DNA of 64,000 bases, taken from assembly GCA_022410635.1 (NCBI GenBank), contig JAJVDF010000962.1:74740-138739 (forward strand), written 5' to 3'. The notes under the pieces were generated by a model. It was not told where the DNA came from and ran no database searches. It was given only the letters and a program-made list of their open reading frames with translations. This stretch comes from Tretioscincus oriximinensis. Lineage: Eukaryota > Chordata > Lepidosauria > Squamata > Gymnophthalmidae. Every line of letters begins with the position of its first letter. Position 1 is the first letter of the stretch. This document shows positions 33,109-43,489 of this stretch, piece by piece. The position numbers were made by a program, and so were the translations under genes.

Positions 33109-33171
<63 letters not shown>
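33085..33171 (+). repeat. (ATTATC)n and (ATT)n microsatellite
   Basis: TTATTTATTAATT leads into five TATCAT units and about thirteen ATT units. On the strand of the R4-like element this is a (TAA)n array directly upstream of its 5' end. Confidence 0.95.
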
Positions 33172-33739
33172 GGGGGGTGAGGTATGAAAGTAAGGTATAT
33201 ATCAATCAGCATATTTCCTTGAAAATCACTGATTCGTGTAAAGCTTTTTACATAATCGTTATTCCTGCCAGCAATTTCCGATCAGGTTTTTACTGTGTAA
33301 TCATAACCTTAAAAAGTATTAAATAATTCATCTAGTGCTTTAAGGGATTTACTAAATATAACTCTATGTGTTTGAAATTCATTATAAATAGATATTCATA
33401 AGGTTGAAGATCTTGGCCTACATTTGTAAGATCACTTAAAAGAAAATATAGAGGGGGAAGTGGGCTTTTACTACTTAATATTACTTACTACGCTTATGAA
33501 AACATTGTGATATATAATTAGAGTACCATTTGTAGCGATGGGACTTGCACTCAGGTCATAATCTCAATCCAAGAAATACAGCTTCAACTCACCCCTCCTT
33601 GCCTAGAGCCACTGATTTAAAATCTTCAATCCTTCAAGTTTTCCCCATAAAAATGTGTCCAGGAAGGCAACACTTAACCTGTCAAGAGTTCATACCTTTG
33701 GTGAAGCAGCTATAAGAGGTCATAGCAATGTGAGGGCCA
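33172..33739. other. intronic DNA, nothing recognised
   Basis: No repeat family or exon was supported. Confidence 0.4.
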
Positions 33740-34100
33740 AATTGAATGCCGAGTCATATTATAGTCTGACATGTATATATGTATATAGTTTACTGTTTAT
33801 ACTGTTATATGTTCCCTATCTGGGTTTGGAGGGAAGGTTGAACTGTATTTGAACTTGGTTGAGTACTGGGCATTTTTCCCAGAGGTTTGGGAGGAAAACG
33901 TGCTCTTGCAAGAATTGTATATACTTGCATGACTTTCGGTGGGAAGTATTGGCTGCAGTGGTTGGTTAGTGTACAGTATATAAGGAGGCCCTCTGCCAGA
34001 CAACAGTTACTGCAGACCAAGATTACATTCCAATAATAACTGAATAAACAATTCAGAGCTGAGTCACTTTCTGTCTGAGTGCTTCTTTCTGCCATCAGTG
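33740..34100 (+). mobile_element. LTR-like sequence (candidate solo LTR)
   Basis: A TATA box in CAGTATATAAGGAGGCC (about 33975), a polyadenylation signal in CTGAATAAACAATTC (about 34040), and a terminal CTGCCATCA followed by GTGGCATCACAACCTGG, which resembles a primer-binding site. The order promoter, polyA signal, CA end fits an LTR. The 5' edge and the target duplication could not be set. Confidence 0.35.
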
Positions 34101-34154
34101 GCATCACAACCTGGCTGAATTTATGTAACCTATTTACATAACTTGGACAACTTA

Positions 34155-34276
34155 GGACGTCTACTTCTGACACGTCTACGAAAGCTTATGCCACCCACTT
34201 TTCTCAAGTTAGTCTCAAAGTGCTGCTAGCTCCTTTGCTGGACTTTCTACTAGACTAGCACAGCTATTTCTCTGAA
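34155..34276 (+). mobile_element. Penelope-like element, 3' end fragment
   Basis: ACGTCTACGAAAGCTTATGC then CACCCACTTTTCTCAAGTTA, ending CTATTTCTCTGAAATTG. It starts in the middle of the hammerhead-like hairpin. Confidence 0.75.
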
Positions 34277-34702
34277 ATTGGAAAACTTAAATATTGCTCA
34301 CTTTTCTTGCTTACTATATTTCCTGCCTCAGGACATTTAAGGTAAGATCACTTTATGGGACCTGGGAAGGCAGATTGGGATTCTTTCTGCACCATTAGTT
34401 TGCCAGTGTGACATCAAGGCTGAGCATCATCTCTTGCCTTGTTGCTGAGAGCACCAGGTTTACCTGATGAAGTACATGCTGTTTGTTAAGAGTCAACTAC
34501 AATTCATCCCAAGTCTATTTCTAAAAGTCTTAACTGAAGAAAGTGGTGAGTTAAATTGCTTTTTATAGAGTATAAGGAGCACTCTGCTTGTTATTTGTTT
34601 AGATGAGCAATTGTCTGAAATGTAATTACATATATTAATGACTACTAAGAAGAAAAAGCTTTTCAAACATAAACGTAGATTAATCACAACTGTAATACTC
34701 AC

Positions 34703-34797
34703 AAAAGTTGTATTCTCCAGCAATATTGTAGTTGCATTTGTTTCTACATTCAATTTAACAACATGTCCATGCCTGTTTTTATACACAACTTCTGTAT
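34703..34797 (-). CDS. DPP10: DPP10 exon (start of ectodomain propeller)
   Basis: Minus-strand exon of 95 bp. The acceptor is a strong CCCCCCTTTCCCTTAACAG and the donor is GTGAGT. It opens with two bases of a split codon (phase 1) and then reads 31 full codons, containing VVYKNRHGHVVKLNVETNAT and ILLENTTF, ending in phase 0 to match the exon at 17557-17631. The text is DPP10-like: DPP6 differs clearly at these positions. Two N-glycosylation sequons (N-A-T and N-T-T) are visible, fitting an extracellular location. In known DPP10 this part follows the transmembrane anchor and begins the beta-propeller. The preceding exon is not in the window. Confidence 0.92.
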
Positions 34798-35271
34798 CTG
34801 TTAAGGGAAAGGGGGGAAAACACATTAAGAATCAGCAAAGGAAAAACATTTCATGCAATAGCTTTGTACTTAATGGACCTATTCAATGAAAAGAAAAACA
34901 TCTCTGACCATCCAATACATTAAAATGTGCTTAGGTTGAAGTAATGGCTTCATTAGAGTTTTTTAATTTTGTTGATTTGTCCAGAAATAATTGAAAAGCC
35001 TCAAAGCTTCTGTGTTAGTTTGACCTCACTAATGGAGGTGGTTTCAACATAACAGCACAGTCATGTCCTACTCCTGTGTAAGACCACTTGTCCTGTGTAG
35101 CGACAGCAGCAGCAGCTACTGTATGTAGTCTTAAAAATGAAAACTTCATTTACTTAAATAGTTTTTAATAACTAAAGTGCTAAAACATAAGGTATTCAAC
35201 ATTTGAAAAAAGGGTTAAATAAATAACTTTTCCAGGAATCTCCATCTCAAGCAATACTATTACGTTTTATC
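34798..35271. other. DPP10 upstream intron, nothing else recognised
   Basis: Intron sequence directly upstream (minus strand) of the DPP10 exon. No repeat family was recognised. A CAGCAGCAGC run lies at about 35107. Confidence 0.5.
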
Positions 35272-35279
35272 TTTAGCAG

Positions 35280-35688
35280 TAGGGTTGCCATACGTCCCGG
35301 TAAACCGGGACAATCACGGTTTTAGGGACAATTTTATTGTCCCGGCTGGATTTTAAAAAAGAGTTTTAAAATCCCGGGTTGCTGCTAAACCCCCCCGCCC
35401 CCGCTACCCCTCCGCTGCTACCCCCCTCCGCTGCCGCCGCTACCCCCCCGCTGCTACCCCCTGCCGCTACCCCCCTGCCGCCGCCGCTACCCCCCCACCG
35501 CAGCTGCGCGCGTGTGCATGGACGCTTGTGAGACAGGCAGGAAAGACTTTCTGCCTGTCTCGCTACAAGCATCCGTATGCGCATGCGCGCGTACACGCAC
35601 ACGTGCGTAAGCGTGCGGGCGCACGCGTGCACGCACCCCCCACCCCACCCCCATCCCGGTTTTGGATTGCCATAATATGGCAACCCTA
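35280..35688. mobile_element. hAT MITE, copy C, perfect 8-bp TSD
   Basis: Ends TAGGGTTGCCATACGTCCCG and TATGGCAACCCTA. The flanks are TTTAGCAG at 35272-35279 and 35689-35696, identical. The middle is a C-rich CCGCTACCCCC array, followed by a GAGACAGGCAG/CTGCCTGTCTC hairpin and a CpG-rich GCGCATGCGCGCGT stretch. It is the copy that best defines the family ends. Confidence 0.95.
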
Positions 35689-35696
35689 TTTAGCAG

Positions 35697-36205
35697 CTCA
35701 GTATTCAATAGATTTTTTTCTGATTTTCTTTTTTAGCCTCTGCAACATTGTAAGAATCACTGGATTAAAATATACATCATGGATAAACACATGTCTTATC
35801 TGAAAAAAATGATGTCCAAAGACATCTAGAGAGTGCAAGGTTGCTATTATTTTCTTTGTTTATTATTATTACTAATATCGGATGTCTGTCTTGAAGCCTG
35901 TTAATGTCACAGCCTTCTAAGCCCTCCTGTTGTGTTGGTTGCATGGCACCCTGGCTGGCAGCCTCTGTTCTTACTTCTGCTTTTCTGCCCATTGGCAAGG
36001 GTGGCTTTTGGGGTCGGCTGGGTTAGTGCAGACCCAGGTGCCAACCTGTACTTTCAGTTGGTATGTGGCTAATAGTAATGGTGTCCTTTGCTGTCCTGTA
36101 GAGCAGCGATTGTGGCAATTTGTGGGACACAAATTGGTTAAAGGAGGATAAGTATGGGCAAATCAAAGGTGGCATATATAATAAAAACATTTATCTAATT
36201 TACTA
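35697..36205. other. intronic DNA, nothing recognised
   Basis: No repeat or gene was supported. Confidence 0.4.
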
Positions 36206-37832
36206 TAGGTCTCCTGGACAAACAGAAGATAATAGATGAATTCTTCCTACAACAGATGACTATGCTCTCAAATAAGCATGACAAAGTGATTATGGGAGAT
36301 TTTAACTATCCAGACATTTGTTAGGAATCTCTATCAAGCAAAAGTCACGGGCCTACTAAATTTTTATCTTCTCTAGCTGATAATATTATCTGCCAAAAGG
36401 TGGATGAAGAAACAAGGGGATCCGCTATCCTGGGTTTCTTACCAACAAGGAGGGAATGGTTGAGGAAGTAAGGGTGGCTGGGAACTTGGGTTGCAGTGAC
36501 CATGCAATCATTGAATTCTACATAACAAAGGGCGCAAGACCTGAGAGGACTTGGACTTCAAGTTCTTATACCCCGCTTTTCTCAAGGGATTCAAAGCAGC
36601 TTACAAAGGTATTTTGCCCAAAGGCTGACATTCTATCTTCCCCACCAGACTGTTGTGGTTCTCATGTATCTACATGCAGTCAGTTGCAATTTCTTGCAAT
36701 TCTTGCTTTCGAATAGCTGGGTTGGCTAGAGCTACAGGCTAGTGGAAAGTTCTCACCCCTCCCCACGTCCAACACAGGGCTTCGAAACCCTTAGTGACTG
36801 AGCTATCCGTGCTGAGAAGAGCAGATTTTGCTTGATTCAGAAGGAGGGTAGGAAGGATCCAATGGTTTGATGTCTTAAAGAACAGAAATGTCCAAGAAGG
36901 ATGGGAAATCTTGCAAAATGAGATTCTGGAAGTACAATCTTTAACAATCCCCAAAAGAAGAAAACACGGGAAGCATCTAAGGAGGCCACTGTGGATGAAC
37001 CCAAATCTTAATAACTTGCTAAAAAGGGGAAAAATGCTTATGAGATGGAAGAAGGGTGACATTTCCATGTAAGAATATAAGGCGGTCTGCAGCAACTAAA
37101 GCTAAATATGAACTAAGTCTTGCAAGAAATGTAAAAAGCAATAATTAAGGGTTTGGGGGTATGTCAAAAGAAAAAAGAAAAGCTAAAGAGTTCTACAAAG
37201 GAATTCTAGAGAGGAAAAATTGTGACTTTCCTGAGAAAAGACATACAACAACAACTGGCCTTCATTGTGCTTTTGAATGAACAAAATAATCAAAACACTT
37301 AATAAATAGAAAAGGTGAGAACTCTTAGTTAATTTAAATGAATTCAAGTCTTCAGGCCCAGATGTATTACATCCCAGGGTACTGAAGGAATTAGCAGAAG
37401 TAATAGCAGAACCACCTGCAATGATCTTTGAAAATTCATGGACAACAGGAGAAGTCCCAGTAGAAAGGAGAAGGCAAACGTTGTTCCTATCTTCAAAAGG
37501 GGGGGAAAAGATGGAACCAGGAAACTACAGGCCTGTGAATCTGACTTCAATACCAGGAATGCTCCTTGAATAAGTTATAAAGCAGCATGTATGCCAGCAT
37601 TTGGATAGGAATGCAGTAATTAACCAGAGCCAACAGGGATTTGTAACAAACAAGTCATGCCAGTGGAACAGTTTGCCACAGGTGGTGGTGAGTTCACATT
37701 TGCTGGAATTCTTCAAAAGGAGGTTGGACAGTCAACTGTCTGGGATGGTTTAATGATTCCTGCATTGAGCAAGGCGTGTACCCGATGACCCTGGAGATCC
37801 CTTCCAACTCTATAATTCTATGATCTACCACA
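36206..37832 (+). mobile_element. CR1 LINE with SINE insertion and internal deletion
   Basis: A plus-strand CR1 from the middle of the endonuclease (ATTATGGGAGATTTTAACTA = I-M-G-D-F-N-Y, with the catalytic Asp kept) to the 3' UTR. A SINE sits at 36562-36812. At about 37660 the sequence passes directly from the RT region (AACAAGTCATGCCAG) to the C-terminal tail (TGGAACAGTTTGCCAC), skipping about 1 kb relative to 20250-21275. Frames are broken. Confidence 0.85.
36562..36812 (-). mobile_element. tRNA-derived SINE (family A) inside CR1
   Basis: The complete antisense SINE runs from AGTTCTTATACCCCGCTTTT to the antisense A-box GTGACTGAGCTATCCGTGC. It splits the CR1 linker, so it is younger than that CR1. 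No clear target duplication was seen. Confidence 0.85.
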
Positions 37833-38361
37833 CAAAAAATGAGCCAGCAATAATCTATTAAGTTTTAAATTATTTAATCTCAGGGAGACTCAAAACTAAT
37901 TACAGCACATGCTTGCATTGGGAGACTAGAGAAGAAATTCCTATAAATCCTGGACTGGACTATCCTTACGCCAACACCTCTTTAATTTTTCGCATAAAGA
38001 TGAAGTGAGTATGAAGATGAAGTACTGGTATGACTATAAGACTCCTGAAAGCTTCATTGTGGCCAGGAATCAAGATGGGTAGTGATTGGGAAAAATCCTT
38101 CTTTTTAGGATTTACAAGATAATGATCTCATATCTTCACAACTCTCTACTTTTCTCAGGTATCTTCACAAATCTCTTTTCAATTCTAATCTCCCTTCACT
38201 TATTGGGATTTTTTTTTGTATGTATAACCATTCTGAGAGCAGGTTGAAATTTAAATGAAGCGAATCCAATTCTACCAACTTCATTACAAAGCATATAATT
38301 ATTTCAGGAAAATCTGCATTGATAGTTGATTTTCCTTAAATTGAAGTATACCAGGATTTAA
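37833..38361. other. intronic DNA, nothing recognised
   Basis: No feature was supported. Confidence 0.4.
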
Positions 38362-38657
38362 GGCATGAATGGCTCAGTTGCTTAGGAAATGGTCTCTCAT
38401 CTTGGAGATCCAGTTTCAAAGCTCTGTGTCGGATGTGGGAAAGGGTGAGCACCTTCCACTAGCCTGTATCTCGAGCCAACCCAGCTATTTGAAAGCATGA
38501 ATTGCAAGAAATTGCAACTGACTGCAAGTAGATACATGGGAACTACCAAAGCCTGCTGGGGAAGATAGAATGTCAGTCTTTGGGCAAAATACCCTTGTAA
38601 GCCACTTTGAGTCCCTTTGAAAGGTTAGAAAAGCGGGGTATAAGAACCCGTTCTTCC
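38362..38657 (+). mobile_element. tRNA-derived SINE (family A), full length
   Basis: GGCATGAATGGCTCAGTTGC (A-box region), GTTTCAAAGCTC (B-box-like), the full body with TTGCAAGAAATTGCAACTGA, and the 3' end AAAGCGGGGTATAAGAACCC. The tail is short (GTTCTTCC). Confidence 0.88.
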
Positions 38658-39548
38658 ATTCCTTTATCTGGGGGTTCTTTTTGAGATCACCATAGATATT
38701 GTGTGGCAATTCTAATATAATGCTGCAATAATCCAATACTTTAGACCACATTTGGAAGCAGTCTGTACACACTTCTTTGATCATAATGGCTCAAGATGCT
38801 AGCCAGAAATTACTTTCCCTTCAAATACTGATCACCCACCAATTAACGTAATCTCATGTTCAAGTAAATCTTTCCTTCCTTTATGTCTGTCAAATGTAAG
38901 CAGGGTGGATAAAATCAATGTTTTTTTTTTAAAAAAATCGTATTTTTTATTTAAATTGGATTTTTTTTATTTAAATTGGGTTTTTTTCAATAAACTGCTT
39001 TTTGAGGAAAATATTTTACCATCCAAAGGTTCTTCCATCATGAGATAAAGCTGAGTTGTTTAACTCAGTAGAATAAAGGCTGTATATGTGTAACATTCAC
39101 AATGCCATGCTCTTCCAGAGGTTTCTGTTGGATTAGTGGGCAGTTTCTCTCCTATATTATCACAGACGCTCGCTTTACTTACGCAGTTCTCAAAACTGAA
39201 TTTGACTCCGCAGAGGTCCCAGCCTCTTCTTCACAGCAAAAATGTTACAACGTGAACAGAGTTGAGAAAAAGACCTTAATCCTATTGTTCTACAAACCTA
39301 TGAATACAGAATCAACCCCTTCAGTGCAAAGTCCAAGAAGTTACACAATATGTTTCTGATTATTTGGAGTGGAATAGATCTGCACAACACAAGAAGAATG
39401 TGAATCTAAGTGTGAGGAGGAGGAAGGGCAAGCAGACAAGAAAATGAAAGTGAAACTGAGCACAATACTGCAGCATAGCCACAGACAGACAAGTCTGGAT
39501 CTGTTTGTGTGTACGATCTGAGGTTTATTACATTCTTTCCTTATAAAG

Positions 39549-39747
39549 GCAGCAGGCCGTAAAAGAGACCCAGATTGGGAATATTTTAATGAAGCTCCTT
39601 CGCCTATNGGTAAGGCANGCATGCGTGCAAAATGCAAACGATGCAANAAAGAGATGCAAGGNCTGGTGGCGCGAATGAGGCAACATCATGAGAAGTGCGG
39701 TGATGAAGATGACCAANGAAACACTTCTGAACAGGCAGGATCTTCAG
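39549..39747 (+). CDS. hAT transposase exon 1, BED zinc finger
   Basis: The reading frame gives GRKRDPDWEYFNEAPSPIGK, then C-K-R-C and RMRQHHEKCGDEDD. The C-x2-C...H-x4-C arrangement, with an aromatic W-x-Y-F before it, is a BED-type finger that binds transposon ends. It ends at a GTTGGT donor (39748). The single base left over completes a codon with exon 2, so the frame runs straight into the main ORF. Several N positions lie within. The true start is upstream and not fixed. Confidence 0.75.
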
Positions 39748-39941
39748 GTTGGTAAACATTTTTATTGAATCCTATTTCTAAAGACTGAACTGTCATGTGT
39801 GAGAAAAATTATATTTCTTATTATTACTGCATGTTACTGTCATTTGGTACAGTTATGATGAAGAAAAACAAATATTCCTTTTGGGGCAGGGGCAGAAATT
39901 GTATAAACAATAAAATAACAGCATTGACTTTTTTTGTTTAG
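39748..39941 (+). other. intron of hAT transposase (inferred)
   Basis: 194 bp from GT at 39748 to TTTTTTTGTTTAG at 39941. Removing it joins a 1-base overhang to a 2-base overhang and keeps the reading frame open into the ATG at 39950. This supports a real spliced intron. Inferred from sequence only. Confidence 0.65.
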
Positions 39942-41053
39942 GGGAATTCATGGATTCTGGAAACTATCCACCTCCAAGATCACCATCATCCTGTTCTACA
40001 GTTTCAGAGTTATCCATCCAGGATAGTGCTTCATTAGCAGCAGCAGCATCAGACACACACAGCCACATATCACCATCACCCAAAAGGAAGAAAAAACCTT
40101 TACCTCCTGGAACCACCATAGATAGGTTTATGATAAGAACTAGCAGATTAGAAAAAGAGTTGATTGATGAAAAAATTGCCCAGTTTATTTATGCAACGAA
40201 CTCTTNTTTCCGTCTGACTGAGAACCCACATTTCATTAATATGGTTCAGTCACTGAGACCAGGATACAGTCCACCCAGCAGAGCTGATGTTGCAGGGAAA
40301 CTGCTGGATCAAGTGTATGACAGAGAAATGGAGCAATGTGCAACAGCTCTGGAGGGTAAAATTGTTAACCTAAGTATTGATGGGTGGAGTAATGTCCACA
40401 ATGATCCTATTGTATGTGCTTGTATAACAACAGAAGAAGGTAAAGTCTTCCTTGCACAAACAACTGATACGTCAGGAAATGCACACACAGCAGAATACTT
40501 ACAAGAAGTGGCAGTAAAAGCTATAACATGTGAACAAAAATTCAAATGTCTAGTACGCAGTTTGGTCACTGACAATGCTGCAAACGTATCCAAGATGAGA
40601 AGAGATTTAGAAGAGCAGGGAGGGAATACAAAGCTGCTAATAACATATGGTTGCAGTGCTCATTTGCTGCACCACTTAGCCAAAGACTTAAGTGTTCCAG
40701 AAATAAAGGCTAATGTTGTTGAAATTGCTAAATACTTCCGTAATAATCATTTTGCTGTAGCAGCTCTGAAAAGGATGGGTGGAACCAAGCTAACGCTCCC
40801 ACAAGATGTTAGATGGAACTCTATGGTGAACTGTTTTGAGCAGTATATCAAAAACTGGCCTTTTCTGATGACACTTTGTGAAGAAAATCGAGATAAAATA
40901 GATGGCACTGTCACGGCCAAAATCCTCAACATTGGGCTTAAGAGAAATGTTGAACATATGCTGAGCTTCCTGAAACCCATCTCTCAAGCTTTAAACAAAT
41001 ACAGAAAAATAGCTGTTTTATTGCGGATGCTGTTGAAATTTGGAAGGAACTGA
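39942..41053 (+). CDS. hAT transposase, main catalytic part (frameshifted copy)
   Basis: A 367-residue frame from the ATG at 39950, with exon 2 starting at 39942. After a Ser/Pro-rich start it has RFMIRTSRLEKELIDEKIAQ and NLSIDGWSNVHNDPIVCACI (catalytic D in S-I-D-G-W, typical of hAT/DUF659 proteins). Then come LVTDNAANVSKMR (the second conserved Asp), YGCSAHLLHHLAKDL (C-x2-H) and LPQDVRWNSMVNCFEQYIKN (D-x-R-W). The frame ends at a TGA right after FGRN; the protein continues in another frame (W-K-E-L-S-E-H-L). The usual length is 600-700 residues, so this copy is broken in its C-terminal third. Confidence 0.92.
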
Positions 41054-41307
41054 GTGAACACTTAAAAACAGAACTACACATGGACAGAATTAAATTACAA
41101 GCGGTAAACAAACGAATGGGACAAGCACTGACTTCAGCTCATTTTTTGGCAAATATTGTCAATATCCAATATCAGGGTCAAAACCTAAGTGCTGAGGAAG
41201 AGGAGTTGACATGGGTATCCAGGATCATCCATCTTTAATGCCAACTATAATAAACTTCAGAGCTAAGGGGGAACCATTCAAGAAATATATGGAAGTCACT
41301 TAAGCAC

Positions 41308-41517
41308 TTGGATTTAGAGACTGTTCAAGTAATGATTTCACTTTTAACAGCAGTAGCTTCTTCTGCAGGCGTTGAAAGAATATTCTCTTCCTTTGGACTC
41401 ATTCATTCTAAATTGAGAAATCGGTTGGGACACAATAAAGCAGGAAAGCTTGTTTTTCTTTTCCAGATTATGAATAGGAACAAAGAAGAAGATGATGATG
41501 AAGATGACGACAAGTGA
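41308..41517 (+). pseudogene. hAT transposase C-terminal dimerisation segment
   Basis: A 69-residue frame with LLTAVASSAGVERIFSSFGL and HSKLRNRLGHNKAGKLVFLF, the conserved hATC region (S-S-A-x-x-E-R-x-F-S) that carries the last catalytic Glu and the dimer surface. It ends with an acidic EEDDDEDDDK tail. It is separated from the main frame by at least one indel between 41053 and 41308. Confidence 0.9.
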
Positions 41518-41881
41518 GCTACAGAGGACAGCAGGGACAATAGTATTTAAGTTTTTCATGTGTTGGCTGGGCTGACAGTCTAAGTTTCTTAAAATATATA
41601 TATATATATTGTTTAGCCAAATTAGTTAACAAACATGGATGTTTGTTTAAGCAAATAACTTATGCTGTAATGTTGTTATTGTTTCAGTTGAATAAATCTA
41701 TTTAAATTGTTATTAAGGTCAGGATTATTTTTCTCCTTCCTAAGTACAACAGAACAGTGGTGTCCAAATATGAATGATTAACCCATTAAACTGGGGAGAA
41801 AAAAGTAATATAAAAAGTGATTCTAAAAATCTTCATCTACTTGCATGTTAAAATAGCAAGAACTAGTTTAGGTAGAAACTT

Positions 41882-41960
41882 TGATTTAAATCACTGATTT
41901 AAATCAAGCCTTACTGACTAGTGATTTAAATCGTGATTTAAATCAGTTAGATTTAAATCA
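41882..41960. repeat. subterminal GATTTAAATC repeats of hAT
   Basis: Five copies of the palindrome GATTTAAATC within 80 bases of the right end. Looser ATTTAAAT copies lie near the left end (38955-38990). Confidence 0.9.
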
Positions 41961-41979
41961 AATCCACCCTGAATGTAAG

Positions 41980-43212
41980 TAGACATACTTTATAAATGTC
42001 CCCCCCAAGTCTTCCTTAACATACAATGAAGAGCAAGTGAAGAGAACAGTCTTTCTAGAACAGTTTAGGTGCTTGAGGGGGCCTTGAAACGGCCCATCAA
42101 AAATACTATCCAGCCAGCAGTCTGAGTAGACAGATATATTTAATTTAACTCCATATTGTTTGTCAACCAAATATTCGACCTACAGTCCACAGATATCCAC
42201 CGCACAGTGTAAGAAAGACATATTAAAGTGCTCTATTTAATTATTTTTATTTAATGTTTTAATATTTCATAATCTTATGATTTATAATATTGTTTTGCAT
42301 GAAAATAATTATTTTTCATTCTAAGAAATTCTAAGAAACCTGATATTTAAAATTAATGTGCCTAGATCTGCATTATATGGAAATTCTAATTCCAAAATAA
42401 TCTCAAAAGATGACACAACTTTTTGCATATGAGCCGGCAGAAAGTATTCTTAGAAAATGAAATGGGATATGTACATAAGGATAAATTTTGCATCCAAACA
42501 AAGAAACCTTTTAAGAAAATACTCATTAACGTTAACAAATCAATTCATTGGGCAGCATTTTGTATGATATATTGTTGACAGGATAATGAAACATTAGATG
42601 GCCACATGTCAAAATGATGTGTTTAAAAACTGATGGCAGAACATTCATACCTAAAATATATTAAGGAAGAAAGAGAAATAACGGTGAGCCACGGAAGCTA
42701 TTAGACACATATTCTGTATAATTTTGAAAATACTGAAAGAAACATTTCCCCCTTTTTTGATTAAAAAGCTATCTTGCTTTTTTTGTAGACAAAATGCTGT
42801 ATTTTTCCCATAAACCCAAATCCACTCCTTCAAATCACATAACAACATCTTGTGTTCTCAATAAAATGTACCATCACTAATTACAGATGTGTCTTAAAAG
42901 CCATGAAACACAACACAACTTATGTTCTGAACCATCATCAGCAAGTTTGTACTTGCATTTATGTATTATCTTTTAAAAAGAATGCCCAAAGTTATTTATA
43001 ACAGACCAAAATACAATAATAGTTAAACCTAGAATATGATTCAATACACAAATACCACAAAAGTATATTTTAAAATGTACATGATAATAAGCTACATCCT
43101 ATTCAGTCTGCATACAATAGAAGATAAAATGAAGAAAACCTTTTTTATTATTTATTATTTATTTATCTCCATTAGTTTGGAGATATATGTTATTGTCAAA
43201 AGTGAAATAGTT
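41980..43212. other. AT-rich intronic DNA
   Basis: No repeat or exon was supported. Confidence 0.45.
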
Positions 43213-43489
43213 TTGGGTGAGAACGAAGTGGCAGATCTTGGTGGCTAGGTCTGCAGAGGCGCTATCTGGAATGGTGTTCTTGATAGCTTGTATTCCATCT
43301 TTGTGTGGGATGTTGGTGTATAGGGATTCCACATCCATTTGCTCAGAAGTTCAGATGCTCAGAAGTAGACTTGTCTACGAAAGCTTATGCCACCCACTTT
43401 TCTCTAGTTAGTCGCAGAGTGCTACTAACTCCTTTGCTGGACTTTCTACTGGACTAACATGGCTATTTCTCTGAAATTGACTACCATGG

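Larger units (their letters stand above)
17632..34702 (-). other. DPP10: DPP10 intron, complete in window
   Basis: About 17.1 kb lies between the two recognised exons. It starts (minus strand) with GTGAGT at 34702 and ends with AG at 17632-17633. It is phase 0. It is filled by CR1, L1, R4, Penelope, SINE and MITE insertions in both orientations. Confidence 0.85.
38901..41971 (+). mobile_element. hAT DNA transposon, nearly complete, 8-bp TSD
   Basis: The 3071-bp element begins CAGGGTGGATAAAATC and ends AAATCCACCCTG; the 10-bp inverted repeats are CAGGGTGGAT. A perfect 8-bp duplication AATGTAAG flanks it (38893-38900 and 41972-41979). Inside are a BED-finger exon, an intron, the main transposase ORF and a C-terminal hAT dimerisation segment. 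The right end carries five GATTTAAATC palindromes (41882-41960), likely transposase-binding repeats. A frameshift near 41053 makes this copy inactive. Confidence 0.95.

Noticed and set aside
33541..33740. Possible retroviral internal region next to the LTR-like segment
   Set aside because: No gag or pol-like translation is seen on either side, so at most a solo LTR is present.
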